In this document: positions 41,544-49,154 of the stretch, piece after piece
Position numbering within the stretch: the stretch's first letter is position 1
Layout: each line of letters begins with the position of its first letter
Source: Haloterrigena gelatinilytica
GTDB lineage: Archaea; Halobacteriota; Halobacteria; Halobacteriales; Natrialbaceae
Assembly (NCBI RefSeq): GCF_013342145.1
Contig: NZ_JABUQZ010000001.1
Span: 4,216,001-4,280,000 of the forward strand
Reading direction: 5' to 3'
DNA length: 64,000 nt
Translations under genes and position numbers: made by a program
The notes under the pieces: model-generated
What the model was told of the DNA's origin: nothing
The model's database searches: none
What the model saw: the letters and a program-made list of their open reading frames with translations, nothing else

Positions 41544-41866
41544 ACGGCAACAGTACAGAATCACACGAGACACCGGATGGCTACGTCACAACTCAGATTG
41601 ATGTCGTTGACGGCGTGGTAGAACTCACTCGGCACGGTCCACGAGAAAACATGTTCAAACAGATCACGACAAATGTGGACTGCCTGACGGACTCCTACCA
41701 ATACTTTGGGACGGACGAGTGCATCAAGGCAAAGCTCTGGGAAGGAGACGACGGCAAGAAACGACTATATGCTCGGTTCCGAAGGACGGACAATCGGAAC
41801 AAGTTCTGGGAGCACTACGCCGAACTCACAGACATCGCAGAGAACGCTGGAGAAGGTGATGCGTAA
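41540..41866 (+). CDS. Element protein of unknown function
   Basis: A 108-residue protein (GTG start), MNGNSTESHETPDGYVTTQIDVVDGVVELTRHGPRENMF..., beta at first and helical at the end. It ends GAT GCG TAA, where the next coding frame begins at TAATT. Not recognised. Confidence 0.5.
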   Translation: MNGNSTESHETPDGYVTTQIDVVDGVVELTRHGPRENMFKQITTNVDCLTDSYQYFGTDECIKAKLWEGDDGKKRLYARFRRTDNRNKFWEHYAELTDIAENAGEGDA

Positions 41867-42399
41867 TTCAAGCGGTCAAGCAGGAGACGATAGCGAAGGC
41901 ACCAACACCACCGACACTGGATAGTCTGCAGCTGACGAGGGAGACCAGTCGGAAAGAAGTGAACACCTTCCTGGAGAGAAAGGACGTGGACCACAAACTC
42001 GGTGGTGTCGTCAAATGGAGGGCGTGTTTTGGTGCCCGGTATCGTGGTAGACTCGTCGGTGTATGTATCGTTGACCGGCCGACAGCTCGTATGCTCGATG
42101 ATGAGAAGTATTGTGAGATCACGCGGTATGCGTCCCGACCGGATCGACCGAGCAACATGGGGACGTGGCTGATTTCCCGTGCTCGTGACTGGGCTGCGCT
42201 TGAAGGACATGAGAAACTAATCGCGTACGCTGGAGTAGCCGGGAACCGTGGAACATTATATGACGGTGCAGGTTTCGAGGAGGTCGAAGTAACGAACGCT
42301 ACAGGGGTTGGATGGCAAACACGCGATGGCCGGAAATCGTGGGACGACTATACACGGCGAAAGTGGGTATACGAACTGGAAGGTGCAGAACGATGGTAG
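41866..42399 (+). CDS. GNAT/XF1762-like protein, probable AUU start
   Basis: About 177 residues. The core FGARYRGRLVGVCIVDRPTARMLDDEKYCEITRYASRPDRPSNMGTWLISRARDWAALEGHEKLIAYAGVAGNRGTLYDGAGFEEV has the layout of XF1762-type/GNAT-fold proteins common in phages and archaeal viruses. The frame continues upstream of the GTG at 41959 for 31 coding-like codons (QAVKQETIAKAPTPPTLDSL) to ATT at 41866, which overlaps the upstream TAA, and no ATG/GTG/TTG occurs there. A competing 21-codon frame from ATG 41859 overlaps this stretch. Substrate unknown. Confidence 0.6.
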   Translation: MQAVKQETIAKAPTPPTLDSLQLTRETSRKEVNTFLERKDVDHKLGGVVKWRACFGARYRGRLVGVCIVDRPTARMLDDEKYCEITRYASRPDRPSNMGTWLISRARDWAALEGHEKLIAYAGVAGNRGTLYDGAGFEEVEVTNATGVGWQTRDGRKSWDDYTRRKWVYELEGAERW

Positions 42400-42429
42400 A
42401 GATCGGAGCGGGAGAAGGTGAACAATGAG

Positions 42430-42498
42430 ATGGGATGGTTACGGAAACAGATTGACGAACAAACTGTTGAACAGTCGAATCTCGGTGCGTTCGCATGA
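42430..42498 (+). CDS. Possible 22-residue peptide
   Basis: MGWLRKQIDEQTVEQSNLGAFA, whose stop overlaps the next ATG by four bases (ATGA). Only this packing supports it; an alternative 30-residue frame starts at 42425. Confidence 0.25.
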   Translation: MGWLRKQIDEQTVEQSNLGAFA

Positions 42499-42656
42499 GT
42501 CGCCAGAACAAACGTGAACTGGTTGCGGAGATCTGTGAACTGGCAGGATGTGATGATACGGAGTATCGTGGAAACGGCCACATGAAACGCGAGCAGCTGG
42601 TTCAGGTCCGGGATACGCTACGAGAGTTCGGACAGAAGACGCAGGGTGATAACTAA
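42495..42656 (+). CDS. Small element protein
   Basis: A 53-residue helical protein, MSRQNKRELVAEICELAGCDDTEYRGNGHMKREQLVQVRDTLREFGQKTQGDN. It resembles SAP-like or Rho-N-like small helical domains (two helices joined by a turn), tentatively. Ends GAT AAC TAA, where the helicase frame begins at TAATC. Confidence 0.5.
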   Translation: MSRQNKRELVAEICELAGCDDTEYRGNGHMKREQLVQVRDTLREFGQKTQGDN

Positions 42657-44209
42657 TCGACCAAAACCTACAGCAGAAGATCGAACAGCTTCAGCAGCGC
42701 GTCGAACAGGTTGACCAGCTGCGATCGGAGCTCGAAGACGACCTGGAACAGCAAAAAGCCGAGGCAACGGATACGGTCGTCGAGGAACTGACTATCGACG
42801 GGATACGCGAGGAATATTTGGATGCGTTCGCCGAGAAACCGTATAAGATCGTTCCCAAGTCGCAGGATGAGGCGTTCGTTGTTGTGCCGCGGTTCGTGCC
42901 GTTCAACGTAGGGTGGCTGCACGAACAGAACGACGCGTGGAACGTGTTCGTCGTCAACAAGTACGTTGACTGGATCACCGAACTCCCGGACGACATCCGG
43001 GACCGGGTCGGCATCGAACAGCAATACGAGGAGGCGCAGGTCCACGACGATACCGTCGAGTTCAGCAGCGAGGACGAACGCGACCAGGCATGGGACGACC
43101 TTGGTGGCCGGGACGGTGGCCTCTACCGGCGGAAAGGCGACACCGAGATCAAGATCAAGAACGGGAAAGAGTTCGAGATTATCGCCGAACTCATCGAACA
43201 GGGCAACCTACCCTTTACGCCGCAACCGGTCGCTGACGAGGACCTCCGCGATGACCGGAGTGGAATTCAGCTGCGGCCGTACCAGGAACGGGCGTGGGAG
43301 AAATTCAGAGAGACCGGGATGGTCGGTATCTACTGGTGTCCCGGCGCCGGGAAGACATTCATCTCCCTGTACATCGGTGACCGCATCAACGGCAAGAAGC
43401 TCGTCGTGGTCCCCTCACGGACGCTAAAGGAGCAGTGGGAGGACGCGATTCACGGCCGGAAAGAGAAATATCCCGGCGCGGTCGATCCCGGTGAGTGGGA
43501 GATCCAGACCTATCAGTATCTGACCCACCGGAACAACCTCGAGGACTACCAGAACGATGCGGTGACGCTGACGATTTTCGACGAATGCCACCGCCTGCCG
43601 GCAAACACGTTCTCGAAGCTAGCAACGATCGACACGACGTACCGAATGGGGCTCAGCGCTTCACCGTACCGGGAAGACGGCCGCACCGACTACATCTTCG
43701 CGTTGACCGGGTACCCGATCGGGTTGAAGTGGCAGGAACTGATCGAACTGGGAGCGGTCCAAGAGCCGGACGTCACCGTCTACCTGTATTCCACACAACA
43801 TCGGAAGCGCAAGGACGTGGCGAACATTGTCGCCGAGCGCGCCGGGAAGATCCTCATCTTCTGCGACGCGATCCAGAAAGGGAAGCGGCTCTCACAGGAG
43901 CTGGATGTGCCGTTCGTCCACGGCGACACGTCGGACCGGATGGAGACGTTCCGGGAGAACCGTGTGGTCATCGGGAGTCGTGTCGCGGACGAAGGCGTCT
44001 CGCTCGACGAACTGGATACCGTGGTCGAGTACGATTTCCACGGTGGATCACGGCGGCAGGAAGCCCAGCGCGTTGGCCGCGTGATGCATAGCGACGGCAA
44101 GGGCGAGCATATCGTGATGATGACCGACGAGGAGTACGAGAAACATGGCCAGCGGCTCTACTCGCTGGAAGAGCAGGGATTCAATATTCGATTTGAACGA
44201 AGGCGATGA
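42656..44209 (+). CDS. SF2 helicase of the XPB type, probable AUC start
   Basis: About 517 residues. The first 50 are a heptad coiled coil (IEQLQQRVEQVDQLRSELEDDLEQQ). Motif I is WCPGAGKTFISL near residue 228, motif Ia VVPSRTLKEQW, motif II IFDECHRLPA near 308, motif III GLSASPYR, and motif VI QRVGRVMHS near 471. The frame has no ATG, GTG or TTG between the stop at 42649 and TTG 42818. The ATC at 42656 shares one base with the upstream TAA, and beginning at 42818 would leave a 160-base gap in a packed operon and remove the coiled coil. XPB-like helicases are typical of haloarchaeal viruses and plasmids (replication or repair). Confidence 0.85.
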   Translation: MDQNLQQKIEQLQQRVEQVDQLRSELEDDLEQQKAEATDTVVEELTIDGIREEYLDAFAEKPYKIVPKSQDEAFVVVPRFVPFNVGWLHEQNDAWNVFVVNKYVDWITELPDDIRDRVGIEQQYEEAQVHDDTVEFSSEDERDQAWDDLGGRDGGLYRRKGDTEIKIKNGKEFEIIAELIEQGNLPFTPQPVADEDLRDDRSGIQLRPYQERAWEKFRETGMVGIYWCPGAGKTFISLYIGDRINGKKLVVVPSRTLKEQWEDAIHGRKEKYPGAVDPGEWEIQTYQYLTHRNNLEDYQNDAVTLTIFDECHRLPANTFSKLATIDTTYRMGLSASPYREDGRTDYIFALTGYPIGLKWQELIELGAVQEPDVTVYLYSTQHRKRKDVANIVAERAGKILIFCDAIQKGKRLSQELDVPFVHGDTSDRMETFRENRVVIGSRVADEGVSLDELDTVVEYDFHGGSRRQEAQRVGRVMHSDGKGEHIVMMTDEEYEKHGQRLYSLEEQGFNIRFERRR

Positions 44210-44415
44210 AGGGTGACAGGATAAGGGGGCCGATCAGGATGGGTGACGTATTCATCGTAGACGAGGAGACACTGGCTGAGGCCGTGAAGAAGGCCGGATA
44301 CGCCTACCAGCAAGAGCACGGCTACGGGAACCGGGCATCCGATTTCAATCTGTATCTGCAGGCGGAACTCCCGCGGTTCATCAAACAGGTCGGAGAAGAA
44401 CTGGGAGAACAATGA
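44206..44415 (+). CDS. Small element protein
   Basis: A 69-residue protein, MKGDRIRGPIRMGDVFIVDEETLAEAVKKAGYAYQQEHGYGNRASDFNLYLQAELPRFIKQ, with alternative start ATG 44239. The first overlaps the helicase stop as ATGA. Helical; not recognised. Confidence 0.45.
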   Translation: MKGDRIRGPIRMGDVFIVDEETLAEAVKKAGYAYQQEHGYGNRASDFNLYLQAELPRFIKQVGEELGEQ

Positions 44416-44498
44416 TCGAACTCGCTGCAGCAATTTTATTCACATTGATGTGTTTCAGGATCAGTCTGTGGCTGCTTCCCGACCGTGACACGAAATAG
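44412..44498 (+). CDS. 28-residue membrane peptide
   Basis: A single hydrophobic helix (IELAAAILFTLMCFRISLWLL) and a charged end (PDRDTK). The ATG overlaps the previous stop by four bases. Possibly a holin-like or toxin-like peptide, but nothing beyond hydrophobicity shows that. Confidence 0.4.
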   Translation: MIELAAAILFTLMCFRISLWLLPDRDTK

Positions 44499-44586
44499 AG
44501 CGGCCTGTTTCCATCGCTTCTGCTGGCTCGAAATCGCATAGCGCGTTAAGAACGTTCGGTGGAACGGGTTCTGCGGGAGATCCACT

Positions 44587-44787
44587 GTGGACGAACGTCC
44601 CAATCTCGCAGAGGAAGCAACAACGCTTCTCACCGAACTGCAGCAGGACTTCTCCCCACTTCAGATCACGATGCTGCTGGCCGCTGCCCAACAGATCCAT
44701 ACCGCTCACAACGCTCACAGCGCCTCCATAGAACGAATCATTCGCGGCGACCATCTCACCGATAATTCACTGGACCAGGATCGGTGA
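44587..44787 (+). CDS. Small helical protein
   Basis: A 66-residue protein (GTG start), MDERPNLAEEATTLLTELQQDFSPLQITMLLAAAQQIHTAHNAHSASIERI. Mostly helix. Last plus-strand gene before the minus-strand CBASS-like operon. Not recognised. Confidence 0.45.
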   Translation: MDERPNLAEEATTLLTELQQDFSPLQITMLLAAAQQIHTAHNAHSASIERIIRGDHLTDNSLDQDR

Positions 44788-44905
44788 TCACACGACCACT
44801 GGCACATACGAATTCAATGTAAAAGCACGATACACCAGAGTCATATCACATCCCACACAGGAAATAGAGGGGGTTGGCCATCCGCTTCATGGAACGTTAT
44901 CGAAG

Positions 44906-45487
44906 TCAGTCCAATGGTTCTTGAGAGGGATCCGTCGAACGGCCGACGATCGCTTCACGCATTTCCGGCGTTGTAGAGATCTGTTCTTGCAGCTTTTCCT
45001 CGCCGCGGACGTATTTGATCCAGTAGTACCAGAGACTGCTCGCATCCGGACACTCCAGGTTCAGCTCTTTCCGCCGCTCAGACAGCTCCTCGGACGTCTC
45101 CTCGATCTCCGCGTCAGTTACCCTGTTGGACGGTAACGTGACCATCAAGAAATCACGGTAGTCATCAAACAATGCATGGTGCTGTTTCGCCGATTTCCGG
45201 AACCGTTCCGCACGGTTATCCGGCTTTGCGGCTCGCCGGTAGCCGGTGATCACTGCCATCCCCAGCGGCAGCACGATTGTCGTCCACCGAGGCCACGCCG
45301 TCCATACCGCTTGAGAGACGAGCAACAGGCTTGCAGTGAACAGCACCGTGTCAAGAAACCGGTTCAGCCACCGGTAGAAGTTCGCCGCCAAGAAATGCTG
45401 ATTATACGTGTTGCACGCGGAATCGGCTTTAATCACCGCGTTCTTCCGGATCCGGTCTCGGAACGCAGGGTCCTGGTCACCGGTCAT
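44906..45487 (-). CDS. SLATT-domain two-TM effector of the CBASS-like operon
   Basis: A 193-residue protein with the SLATT layout: an N-terminal helix with NQHFLAANFYRWLNRFLDTVLFTASLLLVSQAVWTAW, two TM segments at about 42-63 and 67-84, and a C-terminal helical region (RFRKSAKQHHALFDDYRDFLM ... ELSERRKELNLECPDASSLWYYWIKYVRG). SLATT proteins are predicted pore-forming effectors switched on by nucleotide second messengers. It overlaps the CD-NTase gene by four bases as the last gene of the operon, the usual effector arrangement. Confidence 0.8.
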   Translation of the reverse strand: MTGDQDPAFRDRIRKNAVIKADSACNTYNQHFLAANFYRWLNRFLDTVLFTASLLLVSQAVWTAWPRWTTIVLPLGMAVITGYRRAAKPDNRAERFRKSAKQHHALFDDYRDFLMVTLPSNRVTDAEIEETSEELSERRKELNLECPDASSLWYYWIKYVRGEEKLQEQISTTPEMREAIVGRSTDPSQEPLD

Positions 45488-46440
45488 CGGTTCACCTCGT
45501 CACCGATCGCGTCACCGTACGCTTCGTCCGCTGCCGCAGTGTTCCCTTGTCGTCGAAGCCGGTTTGCTCGGCGTACATGCTCACGCGCCTCTCGTGCCGT
45601 TTGAATAGCTTCGCGGCGGTCCGCCGGATCCATCTCTCCATCAATCCGCTGGCCGTACACGGGTTCTCGCGTGCCGTTCGAGATCCGCTGCGGTAACTGC
45701 TCGAAGAAGCCCTCCACCAGCTCTTCTGTCGACGCGTTCTTATCCGGGTGCGTGCGGACGTAGTGGTACGCCATGACCTCCATGTGATAGGACGAGACCG
45801 GGGACCCGGTGTTGTCGTTGAACTTCTTAGCGATCCGGGCCACTCGCTGCAGCTGTCCACCGCGCGCCCGGTCAACGGCGTCGAACTGGTTTTTGTACTG
45901 CCGAGGGTTCGTCTGCACCCACGACCGGCCCCCGCTGTACGTGTCCGGTATCACGTATCCGTCACCACTGCGGAACGCCGGCGCGACTTCGACCGTGAAA
46001 TCGTGGAACTGGACGGCAACCACATTCCGATCGATACTGACCTTGGAGTTCGGATACCGTCGTTCCAACGCTCGTTTCACGGCCTGCAAGCAGTTCTTCG
46101 ACCCGTTCTCACCTTGGAGCCATTGCCCATGTTGCGCCTCGTCAAGCACGACCATCACGTCCGAATCGGACTCTTCGTCCAGTGGCCCGACCATGGTTCC
46201 CCGTGTATGAGAGCCGATCTGGTGGCTGTCTTCCACGTCCAGCTCCTCGTCCATGATGTCGACGAGACGTTGCCGGCGTTCGTCGATCGTCTCTCCCTGG
46301 TGGTCCGTGATCGCGGCCTCGTCCGCGTACTCGTCGATGGAAGTCTGCTCATCGTCTGAGTCCGCAGCAGACGGTTCGGCACTGCCGCCACCTGGACCAG
46401 TACCACCGGATCGACTCCGGGGTGAAATACCGCTACCCAT
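45484..46440 (-). CDS. CD-NTase (cGAS/DncV-like nucleotidyltransferase)
   Basis: A 318-residue nucleotidyltransferase. The GS motif (QIGSHTRGTMVGPLDEES) is at residues 75-77, and the metal-binding pair D92 and D94 lies in SDSDVMVVLD. The third acidic position is E151 in FTVEVAPAF, an allowed variant. A C-terminal helical domain follows (YHMEVMAYHYVRTHPDKNASTEELVEGFFEQLP). Enzymes of this superfamily make cyclic di- or trinucleotides on phage sensing. The ATG at 46440 follows the upstream stop by one base; an ATG at 46476 is a longer option. The N-terminal 50 residues are Ser/Gly-rich. Confidence 0.85.
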   Translation of the reverse strand: MGSGISPRSRSGGTGPGGGSAEPSAADSDDEQTSIDEYADEAAITDHQGETIDERRQRLVDIMDEELDVEDSHQIGSHTRGTMVGPLDEESDSDVMVVLDEAQHGQWLQGENGSKNCLQAVKRALERRYPNSKVSIDRNVVAVQFHDFTVEVAPAFRSGDGYVIPDTYSGGRSWVQTNPRQYKNQFDAVDRARGGQLQRVARIAKKFNDNTGSPVSSYHMEVMAYHYVRTHPDKNASTEELVEGFFEQLPQRISNGTREPVYGQRIDGEMDPADRREAIQTAREAREHVRRANRLRRQGNTAAADEAYGDAIGDEVNR

Positions 46441-46441
46441 G

Positions 46442-47215
46442 CTACGACCACCCCCGAACCGGGAAGTACGCGTCAAGCGGTGCCTGTCCGATCTGGAGCG
46501 CGGAGTGGATCGAGGCGGCCCACTGTTCGTACTGGCGGACGGCTACCGCGGCTGGTTCCGATCCGACGTCCGTGACGCGGAGCCAGCGCTGACCTGCAGC
46601 GCCCGACACAGCGGGTGGAAGCTGTGGTAACAAGTTCTCGGACTGCAGGCCGATCGCGAGGATATCGTCCGGTTCGTATTCGATCGCGATTTCCTGCAGC
46701 CGCCGCAGCAGGTCGGGGAACCGGTTTCCATATGAGAAGTATTGGGCGCAGTAGTAGGCGACGCGGTCGATCCCGTAGTGATCGAACACCTCGTAACAGA
46801 TATCGCGCTCGTACGGGGTCTCGCCTTTCACCAGGGGAATCGGCTCGATCCCGTGGTCACGGAACTGTGGGATGACGTCCGCCAAGGTCTCTGCGTACGT
46901 GCGTATCGTCTCCACCCGGAACGATTGCGGGTCATCACGGTACACCGGCGTATCACATGGGACGATGCCGCTCGCGCCGTATTCGGTGGCGACCGCGAGC
47001 TCCCGGTCCGGGAACCAGAGTTCGAGTTCCTCGTCGTCGAAGGTCGAGGAGAGCACGACGTCGGCGTCAAGGTCGGCAGGTGTCCAGCCCTTCTGCTGGA
47101 AGCGGTGAACGTACCGCTCGTCAATCATGACAGTCGGGATGGCATCGGTTTGCTGCGCTACAGCGACCTGTGCAGCCTTTGGTTCGAGCCGGGGGATTGG
47201 ACCAGTAAGTTCCAT
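46442..47215 (-). CDS. Protein of unknown function opening the CBASS-like operon, possible TIM barrel
   Basis: A 257-residue soluble protein. It has the strand-helix alternation of a TIM barrel: ADVVLSSTFDDEELELWFPDRELAVATEYGASGIVPCDTPVY, then IEPIPLVKGETPYERDICYEVFDHYGIDRVAYYCAQYFSYGNRFPDLLRRLQEIA and DDILAIGLQS. The order (PLVKG strand, helix, YYCAQYF strand) is reminiscent of the tRNA-guanine transglycosylase superfamily, but no catalytic Asp or zinc site can be placed. It is translated immediately before the CD-NTase, so it belongs to that operon, though it is not a usual CBASS component that I know. Confidence 0.5.
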   Translation of the reverse strand: MELTGPIPRLEPKAAQVAVAQQTDAIPTVMIDERYVHRFQQKGWTPADLDADVVLSSTFDDEELELWFPDRELAVATEYGASGIVPCDTPVYRDDPQSFRVETIRTYAETLADVIPQFRDHGIEPIPLVKGETPYERDICYEVFDHYGIDRVAYYCAQYFSYGNRFPDLLRRLQEIAIEYEPDDILAIGLQSENLLPQLPPAVSGAAGQRWLRVTDVGSEPAAVAVRQYEQWAASIHSALQIGQAPLDAYFPVRGWS

Positions 47216-47381
47216 CTACTGATCCACCTGCTCGGAAGCAACCTGGTCGAGAATCGGGGAATGATAGCGGCTTTGCATGGGTCGTATGTGATCGTGTCTG
47301 GGTATGGTTGGAAAGAATATGAATGCCTAGCTGAACAACTGGCTGTGGTGAGAATGTGTTTCAACTCGAAACGTTTACGGT

Positions 47382-47398
47382 ACAACAATGATAGTTGT
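47382..47398 (+). promoter_or_regulatory. Possible operator in the divergent CBASS/TrmB region
   Basis: An inverted repeat ACAAC (47382-47386) and GTTGT (47394-47398) ends six bases before the ATG of the TrmB-type regulator. It lies in the 188-base region between that gene and the divergent CBASS-like operon, so one bound protein could control both. No clear TATA for the minus strand was found. Confidence 0.3.
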
Positions 47399-47403
47399 GG
47401 TCA

Positions 47404-48144
47404 ATGGCTGATCTCGACGATATTCTCCAGGAAGTGATGGAATGGGGTCAGTACCACGCCGCGGTGTACCGGACACTGGTGGAACGCGGTGCGCTCGAAC
47501 CGACCGATGTCTCCACGTGGTCTGACGTCCCGCAGGGCCGTGTCTACGATATTCTGGACGACCTGTACCGAGAGGGTGCGGTCAAAACGCAGAGCGTCAA
47601 CCCTACGATCTACGTGGCCCAGCACCCGGAGAAAATCATCGATCGGAAGGAGGCCGAGTTTGTGGAGAAAGCGACGGAAGCGAAGCAACGGCTGTTCCAG
47701 ACGTACGAGGTCAACTTTAACGAAGATCTCGGACGGAACCCGGCCTGGGTGGTGGCCGGCCGATCCGGCGTGGTCGATCAGGTCCGGGAGCAGCTTGAAT
47801 TTGCGGATCAGCGAATTGACGCGCTTGAACCGGAACCGTGGTACGGGGACGACGACGTTGATCTCCTACAGTCGGTCTCAGAAAACGGATGTGATGTCCG
47901 CATCGTTGGCCGGGCAGGCGCAGAAGATGCTCTCGAACCGTTTGTGGATTCCCCGGTTAGCGTGCGGCATTCCACGGATGTGACTACATCGTTCTATCTG
48001 ATCGACGATGACCGGGTGATTCTGAACATTGGCCGGGGAGATACAGGGGTGATGTTCCGGGATGCCACCATAGCAACTGTTTTGACGACAGAATTCGAGA
48101 ATACATATAACGCGGCACACGAGGTGACCACTCCCGATGCATAG
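47404..48144 (+). CDS. TrmB-type HTH regulator
   Basis: A 246-residue protein. Residues 1-75 are a TrmB winged helix (MEWGQYHAAVYRTLVERGALEPTDVSTWSDVPQGRVYDILDDLYREGAVKTQSVNPTIYVAQHPEKII). A helix and a PLD-like alpha/beta effector domain of TrmB proteins follow (VDLLQSVSENGCDVRIVGRAGAED ... FYLIDDDRVILNIGRGD). Canonical TrmB proteins sense sugars; this copy, divergent from a CBASS-like operon, more probably controls it. It overlaps the next gene by 8 bases. ATG 47404 was chosen over TTG 47395. Confidence 0.8.
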   Translation: MADLDDILQEVMEWGQYHAAVYRTLVERGALEPTDVSTWSDVPQGRVYDILDDLYREGAVKTQSVNPTIYVAQHPEKIIDRKEAEFVEKATEAKQRLFQTYEVNFNEDLGRNPAWVVAGRSGVVDQVREQLEFADQRIDALEPEPWYGDDDVDLLQSVSENGCDVRIVGRAGAEDALEPFVDSPVSVRHSTDVTTSFYLIDDDRVILNIGRGDTGVMFRDATIATVLTTEFENTYNAAHEVTTPDA

Positions 48145-48592
48145 AAAACTGCTGCCGTTGGCGTTGATGTACGCCGACGATGGAGAGCCGATTGAAGGAC
48201 GGACACGGCTACAGAAACTGGTGTTTCTGATGCAAAAGGAACTCGAGCAGCGTGAGCAGTCGGGGATGGTCGGATCAGCGTACGAATTCATTCCATATGA
48301 CTATGGTCCGTTTTCAAAGGATCTCTACGATGATCTGGATGCGATGATCAACCAGCAGTTTGTGGATGATACCGAGGAGCCGTTGCGTTCGGGGAAAGTG
48401 AAGTACGTCTACGAGATCGAAGACGACGGACAAACGTTAGTTGAGACAGAATCGGAGAACCGGGAGAGCGTCGCTGAGGTTGTACAGGTAGCGCAGGAAA
48501 TCAAGGAGGAGTACAATGATATGCTGCTCTCAGATCTCATTGAGTTCGTGTATTCAGAGTACCCGGATTACGCCGAACGAAGCGTATACTAA
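48137..48592 (+). CDS. Panacea/DUF4065-like protein
   Basis: A 151-residue helical protein beginning MHRKLLPLALMYADDGEPIEGRTRLQKLVFLMQKELEQ, with EFIPYDYGPFSKDLYDDLDAMINQQFV. The R-x-x-LQKLVFL and YDYGPFS elements mark the Panacea (SocA/DUF4065-like) group, which forms antitoxin domains in many toxin-antitoxin pairs and occurs in mobile elements. No toxin is obvious next to it unless the adjacent regulator or zinc protein serves. Coupled to the TrmB-type gene. Confidence 0.7.
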   Translation: MHRKLLPLALMYADDGEPIEGRTRLQKLVFLMQKELEQREQSGMVGSAYEFIPYDYGPFSKDLYDDLDAMINQQFVDDTEEPLRSGKVKYVYEIEDDGQTLVETESENRESVAEVVQVAQEIKEEYNDMLLSDLIEFVYSEYPDYAERSVY

Positions 48593-48753
48593 CCCCTTCT
48601 CTTAGGATAAGGGTTCGATGACTGGTAGGATATCTAAACGCACCCAGCCAAGGTTGAGTTTCCATTCCACCGATTGTCTCGAAACCGGTTGTACGGTTAA
48701 AAGTATCTCGTGATACCCGTTCTTCAGTGCCTTTCCTCATCTGCAGCGAATAC

Positions 48754-48765
48754 CTTAAATAAAAA
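48754..48765 (+). promoter_or_regulatory. TATA element of the 48789 gene
   Basis: The run cttaaataaaaa is centred about 30 bases before the ATC at 48789, matching leaderless spacing and supporting that position as the beginning of translation. The preceding stretch from 48593 has no gene. Confidence 0.5.
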
Positions 48766-48788
48766 TTCACTCAGCGGGTGATCACGCC

Positions 48789-49115
48789 ATCGACTCCGAC
48801 GATAGGAACGAATTCACTGAAACATACCAGTTACATCTTGCTTCTGACGAGGCCCTAGAGGTCGAATACGTATCTCGAGACGATTGGGAAGGATTACTTG
48901 ATTCGTGTCCCGAGTGCCATGGCACCGAGTTCGACCATATGCGGTACGAGGGCGGGCACTACGGGCACCACGAGGGCACAGTGATTCAGCGCACCGACTA
49001 CTGGGATCAGAAGGGCATCTTATACACAGCCTGCAAATCGTGTGATGAAGTCCTCTACAAGCACCCGGCGTATGATCTGCTGGAGCAGTGGCTTAATCGG
49101 TCGGAGAAGGAGTAG
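48789..49115 (+). CDS. Zinc-ribbon protein with no canonical start codon, probable AUC start
   Basis: About 108 residues: (M)DSDDRNEFTETYQLHLASDEALEVEYVSRDDWEGLLDSCPECHGTEFDHMRYEGGHYGHHEGTVIQRTD..., then ACKSCDEVLY. The pairs CPEC and CKSC form a zinc ribbon. The frame has no ATG, GTG or TTG before the first cysteine pair; the first ATG (48939) lies inside the ribbon and would destroy it. An ATC at 48789 falls at the leaderless distance from a TATA element. Function unknown. Confidence 0.6.
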   Translation: MDSDDRNEFTETYQLHLASDEALEVEYVSRDDWEGLLDSCPECHGTEFDHMRYEGGHYGHHEGTVIQRTDYWDQKGILYTACKSCDEVLYKHPAYDLLEQWLNRSEKE

Positions 49116-49154
49116 AGGATTTAACCGGTAGTACGCGGGACCTTTCATAGAAGG

